This document shows positions 11,901-24,300 of a stretch of DNA of 64,000 bases, one piece after another. The position numbers and the translations under genes were made by a program. Positions within the stretch are counted from its first letter, which is position 1. Every line of letters begins with the position of its first letter. Under the pieces are notes generated by a model that was not told the origin of the DNA, did no database searches, and was given only the letters and a program-made list of their open reading frames with translations. Source of the DNA: Aurifilum marmelostoma (lineage: Eukaryota > Ascomycota > Sordariomycetes > Diaporthales > Cryphonectriaceae); contig JAMXSV010000029.1 in assembly GCA_027559495.1 (NCBI GenBank), positions 744,001 through 808,000 of the forward strand. Direction: 5' to 3'.

Positions 11901-13000
11901 TCCACGAGCTGTTTGAGAGATACCCCAAGAAGTGGGCAGAGATCGCTGGCATAATCAACCGCGACCAGAAGGACATTCGCGACTACTGGCGAAACCACTA
12001 CGTCGTTCACGAGACCCAGGTCAAATCTCGCTGGGGCGAGGAGGAAGAAGCACGCTTTAAGGAGGTCGTCGAGGACGCCCTCGTCAGGATCCGTATCATG
12101 CGCGAAAACAACGACGACTTCCGACCCCGCCCCCGTGTCAACGGCACCACGGACGATGCCTTGCTCGACTGGCAGCAGATCAGCGCAGCCATGAACCTTA
12201 CCCGCTCTGCTCGGCAGTGCAGATGGAAATGGACGGACCTGCGCGAGAAGGGCCTGGTCGGGGACGCCAGCATCATCCTGCCCAAGCAGCCCCATAGCAG
12301 TGCTGGCGATGGCGGCAGAAATCTGACCGGCGGCATCAGCGAGGAGCTCGCCAACGCGCGTGAGGACTTCCGCGGCATGAGCGAGGAAGAGCTGTTCCGC
12401 CTGGTTGAGGCGATCTACGAGAGCGGTGCGCGCGATGACGCGCATATACGCTGGTCTGGGCTCGTGAATGAGCGCTTTCGGAACAAGTGGCACCGGCCCA
12501 GCCTCAAGCTCGCCTGGTACCGCCTGCGGAACTCGTGTCCCGACTACGAAAGGCAAGACCTCGAATCGAACGCGCGGCATCTCCTCAACTACTACGCCTC
12601 TCATCGCGCGTTCCGGCGCCTCGGCGACAATCAGGTCGACGAGCAGGTGGAGGAAAAGCTCGTCCGCGGCTCACGCGGCAGCCGCATCTGGAAGAAGCCG
12701 TCTGACCACCCGCGTGCGATACGCGAGAGACAGAGGCGGTCCAGCAGTGCCAGCAGCCGCGCCAGCAGCCGGCTGAGCCACAGGGTCTCGAGCGAGATCC
12801 TCAGGCTCCACGACAGCGACGGCGAGGATGGTGACCGCATCCCCGACGTACCGATCAGTATTCCCAAGCATCTCAAGGGCGAGGCAGCCGAGAAGGCCCT
12901 CGCGAGGGCCAGGGCCAGGGAGTCTGCCAAGGCTAATGGCAATGCCTCGGCCCGGGGGGCGAGGTCGGCGAGCGTTGCCGTTGACTCCGACTCGGAGTGA
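8999..13000 (+). CDS. REB1/TTF-I-like Myb DNA-binding protein, apparent frameshift
   Basis: Two exons, 8999-10343 and 10427-13000. The 83-bp intron has donor GTAAAG, acceptor CGACAG, phase 0. Corrected length about 1,305 aa. The first ~850 residues are disordered, rich in Ser/Glu/Lys with KKNKKKRRK-type basic clusters (nuclear localisation). At about residues 850-1090 there is a cluster of Myb/SANT-like repeats: GPWQEDELSALGRVV, a RKQIAERTRRLYNN helix, GKWTEEQKEELHELFERYPKKW ... DIRDYWRNHYV, then SRWGEEEEARF ... SARQCRWKW. This layout is that of Reb1/Rtf1/TTF-I factors, which bind rDNA terminators, block replication forks and act as general regulatory factors at promoters. Exon 1 shifts frame in a run of seven C at 9733-9739; one C fewer joins SPDTRPVLPP to YPNGGTPPSAQQ. 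Orthology to Reb1 versus Rtf1 is not resolved. Confidence 0.82.
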
Positions 13001-16000
13001 GTAAGACTGTGGTCGTGTGCAAACTCGTTATATTATCACAGGCCGTGTAGCCTTGTCGTTGGAAGGAAATGTGAAATATCCCAAGGGCAGGATCCTTGTG
13101 GTCACTTACGGGGCGCGAGCACGCATACCCTGACACGCACGGGCTTGGTGGGGATGTTGTCCTCTTGCGATGACGATCGTGTCACGTTCAATTTTGGACG
13201 GCTTCTTATCGAGGTCAAAACACATGTAGCCCTTATGAAGCATAACAACATGAGCAGATAACACTGTACAGATTCCGAGGCCAGTGAGGGCGCGTAATAT
13301 AGTACTGCTGGCCTCACCTGTTTGTCTTGGGTGTATGTGTAAACCTAGCATGTGTTCCCAGCTGCGTCCTCCCGTCTCTGGTGTATCCAGTGTCGCCCAC
13401 GTGCTGCCACCTATTCGACTTGCCTGAGCGTCCTCAGCGACGTGTGCTCTGTCTCAAGGGTGAGCTTGTGTCGCAACTCGGTTACACAGTCCTGATCCAC
13501 AGCCTTGCGCACAGCTGCTATGGCGAAGCGATGTCCAGAAACGTCATGCGCGTCCATGTTTATCATGCGTGGTAAAAGACGGAATCCCCCCACCCCCACC
13601 CCCATCGCCGAGCCTCCGGACCATCGAGAGGACAGCCCATCATGTTGTGCAAGGAGTAGACCAATACCAGTGCAGTCTCTCTCACGAGCTGAACCAGAAA
13701 CAGACGTCGTATCCAGGACAGCCAAAAACGGAGCATTAGAACAGCCACCCATACTATCCGTGCCCAGCGTACATGTCCCTCCAAGAGTTGAGAACTCTGG
13801 TGTTTGGTTGTTTTGTTTCATATAATGCGCCGTCTGTACAGGCCGTCGACGACGCTCCAGGCGCGGATGTTGCACAGCATCCCATGGGATGGTGATTGTG
13901 ATGGCGATTATGGCTGTGCCGCCGACTGTGATGGCGGCTAGGGCGGGGATGGACATTGGTATTTTTTTTTTCTTTCAAGGGGTTGATAGGTCAGGTTGAG
14001 CCGTTCTGCGTGTCTACTCGTGACAGTGGAATCTGGGGAGAGTGGGGGAGGTGGGATTGGACGAGGCAACACTGTAATTATCGTGTTGGTGAGGTGAGAC
14101 GAGGGTGGATTGTATCAGTGGCTGTCGACGTCTCTCCATTGCTACAAAATCTTGAACTTCCACTCGAAAGTGAGGGCCTGTCTACTAATTAGTTGTCATC
14201 GGACCTGGTTGATCACACTGTGCGATCTCGCCTGAGGATTTGCTGGGCAGGAGCGAGCTGCAGCGCAAGGCGAGGCAAGTGCCACCAGAGATATCGGATA
14301 ATCAGTGGAAGGAGAGACTGTGGTGACTTCTGTAGTCATGCCAGCACGGCACGTTGCTATTTTTGATCTTCCCAGTATCTCCTCCCAATAATTGATTATG
14401 ATGCTCTCGAAGCCGCTTGCACATATGACCACAAGTCGTCAGCGACATTGGACCAATGGACCTCCACATCCTGGACATCACTTCTCGTACGCACGACCCC
14501 GATCAGAGGCCAAGAGGTATGGACTCTGCCTCAACAACAACAAGGGACGCTGGCTCGCCTTGTCTCTCTGCCGACAGTGACCCAGACGATCCACCCTCCA
14601 TCTCTCAAAATCGACTTACGTGAGGACTAAATCATCCTCGCCCTCTCCTTGCAGCCTTGCCTTGCCTTGGTCAGCCCACTCTGGCTCAAAGGTCGAGACA
14701 GATCCTTCCTACTGCTGGAGGATCTCAAAGCCTTGGGGTAATTATGCTCCCCATCAGATCCAAACAGACATTCATTACATGAGATTGTCTTCGCCGCTCC
14801 GAGAGGCTGACACTGTAGCTCCACAGCATATTCTGCGCAAAGGTGGACATAACGAGGGAGCAGGTCTGAAAGACACACTTGGAACATGTGCTGAGAACTC
14901 TTCCACTTGGAGAAGAGAAACGAACAGGCAGGCAGGCGGACAGGCAGACACAAGGAAAGGGCTATTCTTCCGAACATGCACCACGTGTGCAAAAAAGCAG
15001 AAAACCAAGCACCGCCTGAAATGAGGTGTTTTTATGCGCCGTCTGCATTTGGCCATCAGAGAAGGACGGACAGAAAGTCGTCTCCACCCCCAACACGGAT
15101 ATCGATTACCGTCGCAGGAAAGGTCCCAACGGTATGTGTACGTACGCATGCACCTACTATGTACAATACCTGCCAAACTTTGTTTTTCCCCACGGGGTAT
15201 GTTGCATCTTGCCGAGTTTATCCTGGACAGAGACCCATAATTTAGCATGTGAAAAGGGTAAAGGCGTGCGAGGAAAGGAGGAGTAGCGGCACCTGGTGTG
15301 GAGAACAGATGTCTAGCGATGCCTAACATAGCATCCGAGAGCCGTTGGGACAGATCTTGACCAGACTTTACCATGTTACACCCCCCCCCTTCGCGTAGCG
15401 GCAGACGACCTGTCATCCCGTCCCCCCCTCCCCCCCTCTTTCCAAGGTTTCCTCCAATCCAGCTGACCACAGCTGACCTGCCAGCCCCAATGGGGCCGAG
15501 GGAGTGACCGACACGATAAACACGGTTAATCTGGGCCGTTCGGGACTACACGAATCGCATCCAATGCTGGATCCTGGAGGCCCTTTTGAGACTCTGCTGA
15601 TAGCGATGCATATTACACTGAAATTACTGTGTGTAAGTTTAGTAGCACCTTGGCAGCACCGAGGCGGTAGGGTGGCAGTGAGGGCGATCCCCCTCCTCCT
15701 ATTCCACCACTTCCGCTTCCGGGCCAATCGCCTTCGAGAAACGCCCTCCGAGACTGATCCTGACAAGGACAAGACAATCCGTCAGGGCCCCCACTGACAG
15801 CCAGTCATAGAAAGGGGCGAGCCAGAAGGACTGATAGTCTGCCACCGATGGCGCTTAATAGCACAAAGGAAAGCCTACTAATATCGTATAGTACTTTACG
15901 CTGTAGAAACACACAAGACGGGGGCCTATTAGAAGATGGGGTCTCCCTGGTCACAAGGGAGAAGGTCTCTCTTCCCCTCCACCTCGGTGTCTGCTTTCAT

Positions 16001-16646
16001 ATTAAGCCTAGGCATCTGAAGGAGGAGGGAGAGGGGCCCCGGGGGGGGGGCACGAGACCTCAGCGGACTTTTGCAGCTGGCTCAACCACAACACACATGC
16101 ATACACACATACAATTGAGACAGGATCTTGAACCCTGATCCTTCACTTGGCCCGGAAGGACCCGCATCCTGTGTGGGGAGGGAGGGGGGAAAAGTGAACC
16201 CATCATCAATAGAGGGGTGTTGGTGGATGAATGCGCTCGCTGATCTTCAGGCACGAGGGAAAGGTTCTTTTCTGGCCCCGCCGATCTGGTCCACTCGAGG
16301 CCAGGGCTAGCTACCCAAGCGAGAGGAAGAAGGGGGGGAGGAGAGATGAACATACACAAGTCGGTGAGGGTGGGTTAATGCTGTATGGCCGATCATCGTG
16401 AGATAAATAATCGAGCTATGCCCACACCTTTGCTACTCTTGACTCTCACGATGCCCTCGTCCTCAACCTCCTCGTCCTCATTCTTCAGGACTTCCGGAGT
16501 CGTTCGCGCCAGGTACCCGCTGCTGAGAGACCATCTTCTCCCTGTCCCCCCCTTGAGCGCTCATTCCCTCTCACACACGCGCACTCTCTCTCTTTTACAC
16601 AAGCATCACACTCCGTTCATTCTCCCTCCTCTCCGCACAGCCCAAG
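13001..16646. other. Long gene-poor interval
   Basis: About 3.6 kb without a gene I can support, apart from one weak minus-strand ORF at 13411-13956 listed separately. G- and C-runs (e.g. 15390-15440, 16040-16051) and short purine/pyrimidine blocks are present. The last 250 bp carry the CT-rich leader of the cutinase gene. Confidence 0.55.
13411..13956 (-). CDS. Weak candidate: small protein with hydrophobic N-terminus
   Basis: The ORF opens with an ATG in good context (ACC-A before ATG) just after a run of A. It begins MSIPALAAITVGGTAIIAIT, one plausible signal or membrane segment, followed by a basic stretch RLERRRR. The remaining 130 codons look like untranslated sequence (Gly/Ser/Cys mix without pattern), so if this is a gene it probably ends or splices early. 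I recognise no family. It may equally be a chance ORF. Confidence 0.2.
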   Translation of the reverse strand: MSIPALAAITVGGTAIIAITITIPWDAVQHPRLERRRRPVQTAHYMKQNNQTPEFSTLGGTCTLGTDSMGGCSNAPFLAVLDTTSVSGSARERDCTGIGLLLAQHDGLSSRWSGGSAMGVGVGGFRLLPRMINMDAHDVSGHRFAIAAVRKAVDQDCVTELRHKLTLETEHTSLRTLRQVE

Positions 16647-17617
16647 ATGAAGTCCTCCAGCGCCCTCCTCTCTCTGTCCATGGCCCTGAGCGCCCAGGCC
16701 TCAGCCATCCCCCCACCCCCCTCTTCCTTCTCTACTAGAGCCGCAGCCCTCGCCCCCCGTCTGAGCATCAACACCATCCTCGCCTACATCTCGGAGCTCT
16801 TCCCCGCCAGCATCGTCCTCGACGACGCACAGGTCGTCATCGAGGCGGCCGATGCAGCCCTGGCCACCGCCCTGGGCTACTCGACCACCTCCAACGAACT
16901 CACCTCGGGCGGCTGTGCCGACGTCACCCTCATCTTCGCCCGCGGCACCGACGAGCCGGGCAATGTGGGTGCCCTCGTGGGCCCCGAGTTCTACTCGGCA
17001 CTGGACTCCGCCCTGGGGAGCACCACGTCCATCTTTCAGGGTGTCAACGATTACGAGGCTTCTGTCACCGAGTATCTCGAGGGCGGCAGCACGTCCGCGG
17101 CGTCAAACATGTAAGCTTCACACTCACCTGCTCGTTCTCGTGCTGGTCTGCCTGTATCTGGATGATGACGATGATGATGCTGACGGCGATCCTCTCTTGT
17201 CGTAGGGCTGCCCTGGTCACACAGGCCTTCACTCAGTGCCCAGACACCCAGGTCGTCATGAGTGGCTACTCACAGGGCGCACAGGTGGTCCACCTGGCCG
17301 CCTCTGACCTGCCTGCCGCGACCATGGAGAAGGTCAGCGCCGTCGTGACCTTTGGTGACCCAGGTATGTTGACCATGTCTCCTTTTTTCTTTTTTTCTTC
17401 TTTTTTCCCGCGCAACTTGACCATTCTCGTATCATGCGGCTAACTCTTCACTTTAGATAGCAGTACTGCCGTGGCCAACATCGACTCGAGCAAGGTCCTC
17501 ATCATCTGCCATGAGGGAGATGACATCTGCGACTTTGGAGATCTGATCCTGCTTCCGCACCTTACGTATGCTGAGAATGCGACGGCGGCTGCGGCTTTTG
17601 TGGTCGAGCAGCTGTAA
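16647..17617 (+). CDS. Secreted cutinase (CE5 family)
   Basis: Three exons: 16647-17110, 17206-17363, 17457-17617, with GT-AG introns in phases 2 and 1. Product 260 aa. A signal peptide (MKSSSALLSLSMALSAQASA) is followed by a Pro/Ser linker and the cutinase fold. Diagnostic features are CADVTLIFARGTDEPGNVG near the oxyanion region, the nucleophile elbow GYSQG (Ser about 177), and the Asp/His pair in ICHEGDDICDFG ... LPHLTY. The paired cysteines expected for the family disulfides are present. It hydrolyses cutin or other polyester and ester substrates outside the cell. Two C6 runs in exon 1 are in frame here, unlike in several neighbours. Its 3' end converges on the MFS gene with 368 bp between stops. 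Confidence 0.93.
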
Positions 17618-17985
17618 TGGAAAGAGGGGAAGAAAAGGAGGAATAAAAGAAAAGAAAATAAAAACGGAATCAGTCTTGTTTTGCCTTTCTATGGAAAAAA
17701 AGAAAAGGGATAAAAACAAAACGGAAAAGGAGAGACCCATGTATATACCGTCACGGCCTGGTTGCTAGTAGGGGAGGTCGGCTTCATCACGCTGTATGAT
17801 TCACGAGATACTGTCTATACGATCAAGTAATAATGAGAGCGAAACCCCATTGCGTGGGGAACATGTCAGATCGATCAAGCTAATTGATATCAAGTCGACG
17901 AACTGTTTCATTGTTCATGATGACCAGTAGCAGCAGGTACATGTCAGCGTGACGAGTGGTCATCAAGTCGCACAACAAGATTACT
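17618..17985. other. Convergent intergenic spacer
   Basis: An A-rich stretch (about 17640-17730) follows the cutinase stop and could hold its polyadenylation signals; AATAAA-like words are visible. The rest is presumably the 3' UTR of the MFS gene on the other strand. Confidence 0.6.
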
Positions 17986-19844
17986 TCAAGCATTCAGGTC
18001 CTTGTCCAAAGCCTCAACGGTCACCGTCTTCTCGCCCTGGCGCACGGCCTCGACGTCCGGCACAGAAGAGTGCTTCTCGCCCTCAAAGATGGCATCGATC
18101 TCCTCGAGCGTCCTGCCCTTTGTCTCGACCCAGTAGATGGCCTGCATCATCCGTCAGTCAGCCATTGATTGATACCTTCCTTCTTTTCCTCAGCTGGAAT
18201 CGGGTGTTCGCTTACAATCAGGATAAAGACGATTATGTCCCATGCGCCGTTGATGATGTACATCTTCCACCCTATATTGACCAGGGCGATGTTCATGAGG
18301 AACACCAACATGAGCCTAGGTCGGGAATCTCGATCAATTAGTCTTCTTCCCAAACCAAGCTTGTATCAATCAACAGTTCCCAGGCTAACTCACGCAAGAC
18401 CATTCAAGGCAAGCTGCGAAACAGCCACCCCGTTCGCCCGGATCGAATAGTTGAGCACCTCGGGAGGGTAAAGATACAGCAGGGGCGTCCAGGCGACCGA
18501 GTAGAACCCCTGGAACAGGAACATGACGGCCACGTCGCCGTAGATGAGGCCCTGCGAGGCGCCGTCCGGGTCGTCGGCGTACTTCTTGGATAGGCCGCCG
18601 ATGATGAAAAGACAGACGATGAGGAGGCCCTGGGAGACGAGGGCGGTGGGCTTGCGGCCCCATTTGGCGGCTAGGTGGGTGCCGGCTAGACAGCATGCCA
18701 GACACCAGACGTTGAGGACGACATTCTTTGCGAGTGTGAGTGAAATGATTAGTTATTACAATTGTGGATCCCCTGGGAGGAAATGCACTTGTCTCTGCTG
18801 CTCACTCACCGCTTTGAGCTGCTGCAGGGTATCCGTGATCCCCGCCGTGTCCAGCTCCGTGCTCAGATAATAACTCGCAATGATGTTCCCGGCGATGCAA
18901 GAGAACGGCCCCGGGCTCATGCCGATCAGCAGCCTCTTCCGCGCGGAGCGGGTCCGCCAGATCTCCCTCGGGCTCATGGTGCGGCCCTCCTTCTTCTCCC
19001 AGGCGAGCGTGTCGATGATCTCCTTGTACACGGTCAGCACCACGGGGTCGGCCTCGTCGCCGTCGGCGTTGGTCTGCGCGACGACGGTGCGGGCGGCGGC
19101 GAAGTCGCCCTGGTAGGCGAGCCAGCGCGGGGACTCGGGGATAAAGGGCAGGACGACGATGCACAGCACGGAGAAGATGCCCTGGAACAGGCTGGGCGCG
19201 CGCCAGGCCCACGTGGACTGCCACGTGCCGGTGCCCAGGGTGATGCCGGCGGCGATGAGGGCGCCGACGTAGTAGAAGTCGTTGAGCAGCCCGACGCCCC
19301 ACGCGCGCCACCTGCTGGGGAACGTCTCGGAGAGGTAGACGCCGGCGGCGATGCCCGACACGGTGGTCCCGAAGCCCACGGTGATGCGGGCGACGACGAA
19401 CATGGCAATGTCCTGGGCGGCGGCCTGCAGGATGACGCCGATGATGGTGACGAGGGAGCCCCAGAGGAGGGTGGGGCGGCGGCCGAGGCGGTCCGAGATG
19501 AGGCCCGACACGAGGGGGCCCAGGATGCCGCCTATGAAGACGGAGGCGGTGTTGAGGCCTGTGGTGGCGGCGTTGAGGGCGAAGTAGTCGGTGTAGGAGG
19601 GGGAGGATGTTGAGGCCGTTGAGCATGGAGCCGTCATATCCAACGGTCTGAAGGGGGGGGGGGTTAGTAGATCTTCTTGAGTGCGAGATGATGGAGGTGG
19701 TTGAATGTGATGCGATTGTGATCAAAAATACACACTTACTGAGGACTGGACGATAGAGCAGAGGATGAGAAGTACAGAGAGGATCACCGTCGACTGGGGG
19801 ACCCTTGCGGGCAGCCATGTTCCCGTGGGCGACGTTCGAAGCAT
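17986..19844 (-). CDS. MFS sugar-type transporter, apparent frameshift
   Basis: Five exons: 19844-19740, 19647-18810, 18725-18394, 18315-18216, 18141-17986. All introns are GT-AG. Corrected length about 509 aa. Sugar-porter hallmarks are GYDGSMLNGL in TM1, DRLGRRPTLLWG between TM2 and TM3, the PESPRWL motif before the central loop, AAKWGRKPTALV after TM8, and the closing ETKGRTLEEIDAIFEG. The overall type is that of fungal lactose-permease/hexose-like transporters (inference). Exon 2 shifts frame in a run of five G at 19599-19603; one base fewer joins NGLNILP to SYTDYFALNAATTG, exactly as expected between TM1 and TM2. The start at 19844 (MLRTSPTGTW) is the last Met before TM1. A longer N-terminus from an upstream exon is possible. 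Confidence 0.85.
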
Positions 19845-21368
19845 TGTGATGTCCGGGAATATATTCCAAACGATGAGAAGGAAGATGGATAATAGGGAAA
19901 GTTGACGGTCTGAAGAGAGGCTATACAAGATCAATCAGTTCGGCCAGTCAATCAAGCCCCCTCCTTGATGGATACAACCAATCAATGGTCACCGGCTAAC
20001 AAAGTCCATCATCCTTTATGCAATGCACCACACTATGATAAAGAGTTGGAGGAATGGGATGAACCCCCCCAGGGATTAGAGAGATAAACAACGACTTTAA
20101 AAGACCCCATTATCGATCAACCGTTGTGGCAATCTGGATGTAACGTCCCGATAATGTTGCATATAAACCACACCAGGCTAAATAGGGGAGGAGTCTCGAT
20201 ACATTGATTACGGCACAGTCGTCGACAGTTGTGCTTGGTGGCCCGAGGTGAATCCCAAGCATGGTTGGACCAAATTAGTGAGTATGATGACCATAAAGGC
20301 CCGGACGAGATGATTGACGATAAATTACTCGTCAAAAGTTATTGTATAATTTGATTAAAGAAATGTTTTGGTTGATAATTACAATCACGTGAGAAGATAG
20401 TCAACACCCCTCCTTACAGCCATTTGACTACCTATTAAAGTACTCAAGTACTTGGCATAGTACTCTCAGATAATTATCCTGAAGCGAACGGTCTCTTCGT
20501 CTTTGGCCGGGGGGCCCAAATTTTTACGAGGCCAAAACATTCTCCCCGTTGCCAGGCATGTAGTCTTTCGGCATCTTTATATAGTTGATATTTGAATGTA
20601 CATAAACATTCGCACAGTCTGGTAAGCTGATAATATTATCTATTGATAGCCAGTAGCTTAAAAGAACATAAAGTATCTAAATATAGAGGGAGGCAGGTGC
20701 TCCGATGTCTGTTTTCCCTTGCTCAAAAGCACCCAAATTCTTGATTTAACCACAGATATAATTTGTAGCTAGGTTCCCGTTTATACTCCATTGGCATCAT
20801 CGTCCAATACACAAGCTCGATCGCAGCTGACATGAGATCTCTAATATGTGATCCGCGTCGGGTCCAAAGAGTGACCACTCTCGGTAACTAGCTATGCACA
20901 AATGGTCTACATAAGTAATCATAGGGTTGGTATCCCACGCCTAATGAACTAGTCAGCCATGGTCTCGTGTTTCAGCTGTGGCAGCGCGATTGCTAATCCA
21001 CAGGCAACGAGGTGGTATTCCACGCCTGCGCTGCGTATCTGTAGTCTCGGCCCCCAAGGTCCTGTCTCCGCACAAGAAAAGGGCGGGCGTAGCCCCCACC
21101 CCAAGGTGAGGTAGCGAGGGCTGTGACGTCCGAGAATGTTGCATCGACTAGCATCCCATTCATCATACGGTGGGATTTTTTTTTTGTTTTTAATATTTCC
21201 TTGCCACCTGCGTCCCTCACGGACCTTGCAAATGGACAAGATGGCGGACGGCCTGAGAAATTCAGGCTTAGACAAGGAATCCCGTCAACCATAGTCTGGC
21301 ATCGTTGTTCATCACTACTAATTCCAGCGTGAAATGCAGAGAAACATCAGGTCAGAATGTCCGGGATT
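19845..21368. other. AT-rich divergent intergenic region
   Basis: Upstream region of both the MFS transporter (minus) and the DUF7053-like gene (plus). It is clearly AT-richer than the flanking exons, especially 20330-20900. No ORF, repeat family or element termini could be identified. Confidence 0.6.
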
Positions 21369-24300
21369 ATGCGAAAGAAGCAATCTTTGACCGTCATTAC
21401 CCCCCTCCCCGCCTCTGTAAGCACTCCTTACCCTCCATGCCTGCGCGTGTTGCTTGCGTGCAATGTCTTGAACCCTTCGTCTGTTTTTATCTTGTCCTCA
21501 TGATCATCAACACATCAAGCTACCACGTGTCTTTGTCATCTAAGCTAGATTCGGGGCAATTACTGAAATCCTTCTCTCACTTTCTCGGTTTCTTACAGGT
21601 CCCCCGCCAACTGGCCATTAGTTGCCTTCACTATCACGCCGAGATACTCACAGCCGACCCGTGCGTGATTAGATTCACACGTATCGAAGCCCCCAAAGAC
21701 GTACTAGCCGAACAACAAGAAGAAGAGAAAGAAGAAGTAGAAGAGGAAGGCAACAGCTCTGGGTCGTCCCTGACGTCGTCATCATGGTACGAGATCGAGC
21801 AGCGCGTCCAGTACCTCCCCGGCCTCAAGTTTATCGGAAGGGGCAAGGTCAAATTCAACGGTCACTTCCAGGATACTCCATGGGGCCTAAAGACACATGT
21901 CTGCTGCCCACCCAATATCGACTTACGCCACAGGTATTGCATTGGCGGCAACCAGCGCGGGGTCGAGCCTCCGCAGCCTGTCGAGGCCCGGTTGAGAGCA
22001 TTGGGGGCGCCAACGGATGGGCTGTACCTCCGTCTCGATGTTGAGATCACGGCAAACTTTGCCCTTTATACAGTCTTCATCAAGTCACAACTCAGAGAAA
22101 TGACCAAGAAGATGGTTGCGAGGATCATGAGGCAGGTCGAGCAGACGAGTGCAGTCGGCCTGTGTGCCATGGTCCAGGACGAGCAGCTCAAGCTGAGAAA
22201 GGCGCAAGAAGCTGCTGAGAATAAAAGGCAGTCTGCTCTTGACGGCACGTCTATGGCAACTTCAACCGATATATGGACTCTCCCCGAAGTTTCTGTCGTA
22301 TCATCGCCGCGGTTACTCGTCCAGAATCTTGCACCATACCCGCAACTCACCGAGCCTGGGTCTAAATCCACTCAAACCTTTCAGCACCACGGCACACAAC
22401 TGGTGCAGGACTGGATGCCAGTTCCGGGAAAGGAAAGCCTGAGCATGGCTGGCCGTGAAGAAGACAAGTGTGGTAAGACCTTCTCCTACTCATCACATTT
22501 TCTTTATAGTCGTTACCCTTCGCTTCCGACTACTGTCTTGTCCTCCTATCCCAGATTTTTATATGTAGGATGCATCTTGACAGATACCTTGTGTGGTAGA
22601 ATCACCCGGAAAGAACTATCCTGAGCATAATAATTTTCCCACCGAGCACAGCACAGCCTCTTCACTCAAAGACACTGAAACGGCACTTCCCTCCCGTCCA
22701 TCCACCACCGAACAAAAGCAAAAGGACGAGGGGCCGCCAGGTAGAGACGCTGGCCGGCTCTACTTTCTCAGAGTCCAAGCCGCAGCCGACATCCTCCTCA
22801 ACCTGTCCACGGAGCAGCATTCCCTAGGCCTGCTGGTCGCCAGAGTCGCCAAAACCCTAAGAGAGCAAAACGTTTCCTTTCGTGTTTCCATGACGGACCA
22901 AATCCGACACTTAGTCTGCATGCTTCGGGCGGAGTGTACTACCCCGGATCAGATCGATGTGGCAGATTTTCTCCAGGTTTTTGCTTCTTTCATCGCTGCG
23001 AGGGTGGAGGAGAGGGTAGAGAGCTACTTTGAAGCCACACAGGAGAGAGACGACCGCTATAATAAAGATGAATGGAGAAGACAAGAGGATACTAATAATA
23101 ATGCTGCTACTACTGCTACTAATTATGATATCAAGAAGATCCCTGAAGACAACTACCAACTTCCTGTTCGCCACACACCAGCATCATCAACACTATCATC
23201 AGACGAGATCCTTCAGGACATCGCAGTGCTCGCCGGCATCGAGCAGCCCCACCTGAGCGGCGTAAACTTTCCCACACATTGGCCCTTCCTCGCCTCGAGC
23301 CGCGCGTTTGCCGCCTTACAAAAGACTCTTCGCGAGCTCGCCTCGCCCAACTTCTTCTCCGAGGCCAGACGCTTCGTGACCAGGACCACCCTCAGCAGCA
23401 GTGCCAGCGAGGAGGCGCGAGCTGAAGGAAGACGCATCCTGCAGATCTTGAACGAGATGCAATGGTCCATGGGGTATAACCCAAACTCTTTCGTGCTATC
23501 CTTTCGGAAGGGGGACAAAGACACAGGCCCGTCGTACTTGAACAGGCTGAAGCTTGCTGTAGAGGCCACCACGGGGGCGGAGTGGGAGTGGTGGCCTCTG
23601 AGGGCGCCGAACTTCAGGATGAGACCTCCTGGAGGAATTGAGATCTCTTGGCCTTGTGTACGTTGAATGCCTCCAAAGGAGAATGACTTCAGACATGAGG
23701 TGCCAGTTTAGTGACAAGAAAGCTTTGTTATCAGATATTTAGGTCACGGCGATCAGAGATCATCGCCCTCCCGCTTGCCAATGGCCTTCGCGAGATTGCC
23801 AGGCAGTTTTCCCAACCACCCGACGGCAAGCACGTCTCTTCTTACAAGATCACAGGCTCTCCCGGCAGCATCAACAGCTCAACAGAAGGTGGCGATGCCG
23901 CCTCATTCTCCTCCTCGGACCGTGAGTCCTCCTCATCCTCATCCGAGGACTACTACGTGAGCGGGTCCAACACAGCTACAAGCATCTCAGCGGGCAGCGA
24001 GAGATCGACAGCTGTCTCGGTGGACGGCGAGGCTAAAGCTTTTGTGTCTCTCCTGGTGCTGAGGACGTCGACCTATATGCTGAGCTCCATCGACAGCACC
24101 GACATGAATGCCCGCGATCTCTTCCAAGCGCTGATTGCGAAGTATAACGAGAAGCGGGGCCTCTTGCGGCGTTACTTTTCTGTGTATACTTTCAGTCACT
24201 GCGAATTTGTCAAGGTAAGACAGATAGACGGGGTTTTGATTGTTTATATTCCCACTCCAAAAGAAGAGAACTGAGGATGGTATACAGACGATGAACATGC

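Noticed and set aside
11543..12604. 353-aa minus-strand ORF
   Set aside because: Antisense to the Myb region of the REB1-like gene, with no recognisable family.
20330..20900. AT-rich block considered as a mutated (RIP-affected) transposon relic
   Set aside because: No terminal repeats, target-site duplication or residual transposase frame could be seen; it could be ordinary AT-rich promoter DNA.
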